Source: Candidatus Omnitrophota bacterium (GTDB lineage Bacteria; Ratteibacteria; UBA8468; B48-G9; DTJG01). Taken from it: DNA of 9,869 nt. Made by a program: the position numbers and the translations under genes. Position 1 is the first letter of the stretch, and every line of letters starts with the position of its first letter. Positions 7,230 to 9,869 of this stretch are shown here, one piece after another. The notes under the pieces are model-generated. The model did not search any database. It was given only the letters and a program-made list of their open reading frames with translations, and had not been told where the DNA came from. Where the stretch lies: assembly GCA_023818725.1 (NCBI GenBank), contig JAMWBX010000019.1, forward strand, positions 1 through 9,869, read 5' to 3'.

Positions 7230-8119
7230 TTATTCTCCTTTTTCAATTGCTCTTTTATTTCTGAAACAAGTCTTTCTATTCTTCTTCCATACTCGATGTA
7301 GGTTCTGTACCTTGCTTCTGCGTCCGACTTAATGCTTGGATCATGGTAAACAACAGCCATGTGCGGCTCAATTGATATACCACCGTCATACCCCCGTGAA
7401 AAAAGGTCAGTGAGAACTTCTTTCACTTTACCGTTTCCTTCTCCGGGAAATGTGCAAACATGCTTTCCATCTTCTTTCACATAGCCATCCTTTATATGAA
7501 CATAGACAACATAATCCCTTACGTGAGTGTAAAATTCCCATGGGTCCTGCATCTTATAAGGTTTTTCGCCCCTCACATCATGATGAAACAAAGGATTTCC
7601 TGTGTCATAAACAAGCTTCAGGGCCGGAGAATTAACAGCGTCAAGCAGTCTCAAAGTATGTTCCCAGGATAGGGAGCCCCATCCAGAACAATTCTCGTGC
7701 ACGCACAGTACTCCGGCATCTTCTGCCATTTTAACTATTGTTTTAATTCTTTTAATTACTTCCTGTGACCAGTCTTTATCAAGAACTTCTGGCGGAATTG
7801 CAAAACTCATAATCCTTATCATCTTTGTTCCAAGCCTTTTCATCCGGGGTATCGCCCTTTTCATTTCTTCATAACTCTTGTCAGGCGGGTCTGTAATCTT
7901 TTGAGCCCAGTTTGCTACACCGCTTCCAAAACAATTTATTTTAATGCCTGCTTCTTCAAGTTTTTCAACAACCTCATCAAATTTTCTGTCATCAATCATC
8001 GTAAGGTTCGTGCCGTCTATGCTTCTTGCCTCAATATATTTCCAACCAAGCTCTTTTGTCGCGCGAATCTGCCCATCGATATCAGGTGCTGCTTCGTCCG
8101 CAAATCCTGTAAAATACAT
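7226..8119 (-). CDS. Sugar phosphate isomerase/epimerase, xylose-isomerase-like TIM barrel
   Basis: The protein has 297 residues and is an AP-endonuclease-2/xylose-isomerase-like barrel, the fold shared by L-ribulose-5-phosphate 3-epimerase, inosose dehydratase and related enzymes. The expected metal ligands are visible at the barrel mouth: Glu142 (VHENCSG), Asp172 (VYDTGNP), His208 (VYVHIKDG) and Glu251 (SIEPH). The N-terminus MYFTGFADEAAPDI is typical of a subgroup common in planctomycete and Lentisphaera sugar clusters. No signal peptide is present, so it is cytoplasmic. The reaction is probably isomerisation, epimerisation or dehydration of a sugar or sugar acid; which one cannot be said. 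The start at 8119 has AGGAGGT just upstream and lies 12 bp after the rmuC stop. The stop overlaps the start of the DUF4838 gene, linking an intracellular step to the extracellular enzyme. Confidence 0.93.
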   Translation of the reverse strand: MYFTGFADEAAPDIDGQIRATKELGWKYIEARSIDGTNLTMIDDRKFDEVVEKLEEAGIKINCFGSGVANWAQKITDPPDKSYEEMKRAIPRMKRLGTKMIRIMSFAIPPEVLDKDWSQEVIKRIKTIVKMAEDAGVLCVHENCSGWGSLSWEHTLRLLDAVNSPALKLVYDTGNPLFHHDVRGEKPYKMQDPWEFYTHVRDYVVYVHIKDGYVKEDGKHVCTFPGEGNGKVKEVLTDLFSRGYDGGISIEPHMAVVYHDPSIKSDAEARYRTYIEYGRRIERLVSEIKEQLKKENK

Positions 8120-8131
8120 TTTACCTCCTGG

Positions 8132-9424
8132 TTAGTCTGCATTTTCTCTATTATCCGGCATTCTAAGAGCTGTGTCAATATAACCGGTTGATTCAATTTC
8201 CTTAAAGGAAGTACCGAGTTCCTGAAGTCTCCTTATAGAAGGAATAAGGCGGCTTTCAAGAGAAGCTATTGATTCATTATAACTTTTTGCCGCACTGTCC
8301 AAAAACCTGCCTGTTTTCCTGAGATGTTCAATAAATACAGCCATTCTTTCATACAATTGGCGGCCTGCCTGTGCAATCGCTATGGCATTTTCCTCAATTG
8401 AATGTTGCTGCCATCCAAAAGCAACCGCTTTCAATAGCCCAAGAAGTGTCACAGGCGTAGCGATCAGAACATGATTTTCTATTGCGTATTCAAGAAGACC
8501 TGGTTCAACCTCGTACGCGGCGCTGATTGATGCCTCATTCGGAACAAACATAATAACAACATCCGGCGCTGGATTGAATTGTGCCCAGTATTTTTTGCTT
8601 GCAAGATTTCCAATTGTTTCTTTAATCTTTTTCGCAAAAAGTGTCATTTTTTCCTGTCTTTTCGATGATTCCGCATTCATTGCTTCAAGATAGGCAACCA
8701 TCGGGCTTTTTGCGTCTACAGGAATGATACCACCATTTGGAAGATGTACAATCATATCGGGTCTGCCTTCTTCGGTGCTCACCTGTTCTTCGTAATCAAC
8801 ATGCTTTGTCATTCCTGCAAGTTCAACAACCCTTCTCAACTGAATCTGTCCCCACTGTCCGCGAACTTCAGTACTCTTGAGCGCCTGATTCAGCTGAACC
8901 GTCAGCGTTCTTAACTGATCCTGAGCAGTAAAAAGATGTTTCAATTCTTCTTTCAAACCTTCATAGACGGCCTCGCGCCTGGTTTCAATAGCGCGCACCT
9001 GTTCATCCATTTTTTTTAATGTCTCTGAAAGCGGTTCAACCAGCTTCTGCATCTCCACTTTTTGAGTGTTCCAGTCTCCTTTTAACTGCTGAACGATAGC
9101 CTCAAGTGACTGTTTCGCGTTTTTGAGAAAATCGTCAGCATTTCCTCGAAGAATCTGGGTTGCAAGGGAACTGAATGCTTCCTTCAATTGTTCCTGTGCT
9201 TTCTCTGTCCATGAAATCTTTTCAACGAATGCCTCTTTTTCTTTCTTCAGCTCAGTATTTTCGATCATAAGTCTTGAATTTTGCTCTGTAAGATTTTTTA
9301 AACCATTCTGTAATTCAAAAATCTGACGGTCCTTTTCTTTTAGAGACTTTTTGCTTTCGCGAATATAGAAGAAAACTGCGACAAGCGTAATTGCCACAAA
9401 CAAAAAAGCAATGGTATCGTTCAT
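8132..9424 (-). CDS. rmuC: DNA recombination protein RmuC
   Basis: At 430 residues this is typical of RmuC, a membrane-anchored protein with a PD-(D/E)XK nuclease-like domain that limits inverted-repeat rearrangements in E. coli and, in some species, restricts incoming DNA. An N-terminal membrane anchor (about 4-20) is followed by a long coiled coil (about 24-185). The conserved core comes next: VRGQWGQIQLRRVVELAGM (187-205, Glu201), RPDMIV (Asp223), IPVDAKSP (Asp237, Lys239), MFVPNEA (292-298) and IATPVTLLGLLKAVAFGWQQ (321-340). The nuclease-type residues are all present, so it looks functional. The ATG at 9424 follows AAGGGG. It is the first of a tightly spaced gene run whose other members are sugar-related; the association may be no more than position. 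It is 153 bp downstream of the PilZ gene. Confidence 0.95.
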   Translation of the reverse strand: MNDTIAFLFVAITLVAVFFYIRESKKSLKEKDRQIFELQNGLKNLTEQNSRLMIENTELKKEKEAFVEKISWTEKAQEQLKEAFSSLATQILRGNADDFLKNAKQSLEAIVQQLKGDWNTQKVEMQKLVEPLSETLKKMDEQVRAIETRREAVYEGLKEELKHLFTAQDQLRTLTVQLNQALKSTEVRGQWGQIQLRRVVELAGMTKHVDYEEQVSTEEGRPDMIVHLPNGGIIPVDAKSPMVAYLEAMNAESSKRQEKMTLFAKKIKETIGNLASKKYWAQFNPAPDVVIMFVPNEASISAAYEVEPGLLEYAIENHVLIATPVTLLGLLKAVAFGWQQHSIEENAIAIAQAGRQLYERMAVFIEHLRKTGRFLDSAAKSYNESIASLESRLIPSIRRLQELGTSFKEIESTGYIDTALRMPDNRENAD

Positions 9425-9600
9425 ATTCCCCTTTTCTTACTCGCGAAAAAATCCAGCTGCACCATGCCAATTTTTTTAAAAATTATGGCAATATCACGAT
9501 TGATGCGCGTCTTTTCACTGTTTCTTCCTTCTTTGCCGAAAGTTTTCTGGAAATAGCTGTTTGATGCAGAAAAAGAATCATGCCCTTGATACCAGACCAA
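9421..9600 (-). CDS. Doubtful small ORF between the PilZ gene and rmuC
   Basis: A minus-strand frame stays open from inside the end of the PilZ gene to a TGA that overlaps the rmuC ATG (ATGA). With a TTG start at 9600 it would give 59 residues, basic at the C-terminus (FASKKRGI), with no recognised motif. There is no good ribosome binding site and the only internal ATG is close to the end. The ATGA junction is the sole positive sign; the 153-bp gap could equally be untranslated leader. Confidence 0.18.
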   Translation of the reverse strand: MVWYQGHDSFSASNSYFQKTFGKEGRNSEKTRINRDIAIIFKKIGMVQLDFFASKKRGI

Positions 9601-9869
9601 GATATTTTTCCAGTAATGCCTGGTCTTCCGGGGAAATGGCCACAATCTGACAACCATAATGATAGGTACCTCCAAGACGCAATTCATTCATTACAACGCA
9701 ATCAGCTCTAACAATTTCAGAAAAATGTTTTATGATAAGCTTCATTTCGACAGAATATGTTTTTCCAACCTTCAATGGCTGCCTTGTCTCGATGCGAATC
9801 CCTGTTCTGCTGATATTGATAATATTGAAATCAATCACGCCATGCAGCAAGCCCTTTTCAACTGCTCTA
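9578..9869 (-). CDS. PilZ-domain protein, C-terminal part (partial)
   Basis: The frame is open to the right edge, so the start is outside the window; 96 codons before TGA are visible. The NISRTG at visible residues 18-23 matches the (D/N)-x-S-x-x-G motif of PilZ domains, which bind cyclic di-GMP. The following strands (GIRIETRQPLKVGKTYSVEMK, then a cluster ending GCQIVAIS) and the terminal helix EDQALLEKYLGL fit the PilZ beta-barrel and closing helix. The upstream R-x-x-x-R loop that completes the ligand site would lie at or beyond the edge, so binding ability cannot be judged. A TTG at 9850 would drop that part and is unlikely to be the true start. The role may be motility, adhesion or exopolysaccharide control. 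Confidence 0.8.
   Translation of the reverse strand, partial: RAVEKGLLHGVIDFNIINISRTGIRIETRQPLKVGKTYSVEMKLIIKHFSEIVRADCVVMNELRLGGTYHYGCQIVAISPEDQALLEKYLGLVSRA

Noticed and set aside
9482..9487. CATAAT on the minus strand as a -10 for rmuC
   Set aside because: No acceptable -35 hexamer 15-19 bp upstream, so not strong enough to annotate.
9465..9490. Imperfect inverted repeat TGCCA...TGGCA around a T/A-rich centre upstream of rmuC
   Set aside because: Only five G/C-containing pairs, a mismatched and bulged interior, and no T run in the right place for a terminator; probably AT-rich coincidence.
9421..9687. Longer version of the small ORF, starting at 9687
   Set aside because: It would overlap the PilZ coding frame by 110 bp, and the PilZ frame there carries recognisable domain sequence to its stop.
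1..9869. Search for CRISPR arrays, tRNAs, rRNAs, IS ends, phage or defence genes
   Set aside because: No spaced direct repeats, cloverleaf sequences, transposase motifs or defence-family signatures were visible; RmuC alone is not evidence of a defence island.

Overview
The window is a moderately AT-rich bacterial chromosome segment. Its genes are those of a heterotroph that breaks down sugars or glycans: a secreted GH67-N/DUF4838 glycoside-hydrolase-like protein, a xylose-isomerase-like TIM-barrel protein, a MtaA-type URO-D family protein, an HpcH/HpaI aldolase and the remains of a GH20-like hexosaminidase. This combination is typical of uncultured PVC-type bacteria and relatives (Lentisphaerota, Omnitrophota, Planctomycetota). 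That placement is an inference from gene families only; there is no rRNA or ribosomal marker here.

Left part (1-2728): a + strand gene enters from the left edge and ends at 454 after a clear EF-hand/dockerin-like calcium loop. It meets tail to tail a decayed minus-strand GH20-like gene (about 1680-417). That pseudogene has lost its N-terminal third or more, has two single-base frameshifts in A tracts, an in-frame TAA, and apparently a missing catalytic Asp. Just upstream of it on the same strand is an intact MtaA-type URO-D family gene (2728-1715).

Middle (2729-3579): a 77-bp divergent intergenic region separates the URO-D gene from an HpcH/HpaI aldolase on the + strand. It carries a nearly perfect 12-bp inverted repeat, one copy close upstream of each start codon. 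Each copy contains an extended -10-like element with a TTG-type -35 box 16 bp upstream. Neither gene has a Shine-Dalgarno site, so both transcripts may be leaderless.

Right part (3582-9869, all minus strand): a compact run reading right to left. It holds a PilZ-domain gene cut by the right edge, a 153-bp gap, rmuC, a sugar-isomerase-like TIM barrel, the DUF4838 glycoside-hydrolase-like protein (ATGA overlap with the isomerase), a secreted protein of unknown function, and a small TM2-like membrane protein. From rmuC down, every gene has a purine-rich ribosome binding site and the gaps are 42 bp or less, so this looks like one operon. The likely job is extracytoplasmic attack on an unidentified (perhaps uronate-containing) glycan followed by intracellular isomerisation. 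The divergent aldolase could cleave a downstream keto-acid intermediate. The substrate is not determined by the sequence. I see no CRISPR array, tRNA, rRNA, insertion sequence or phage gene.
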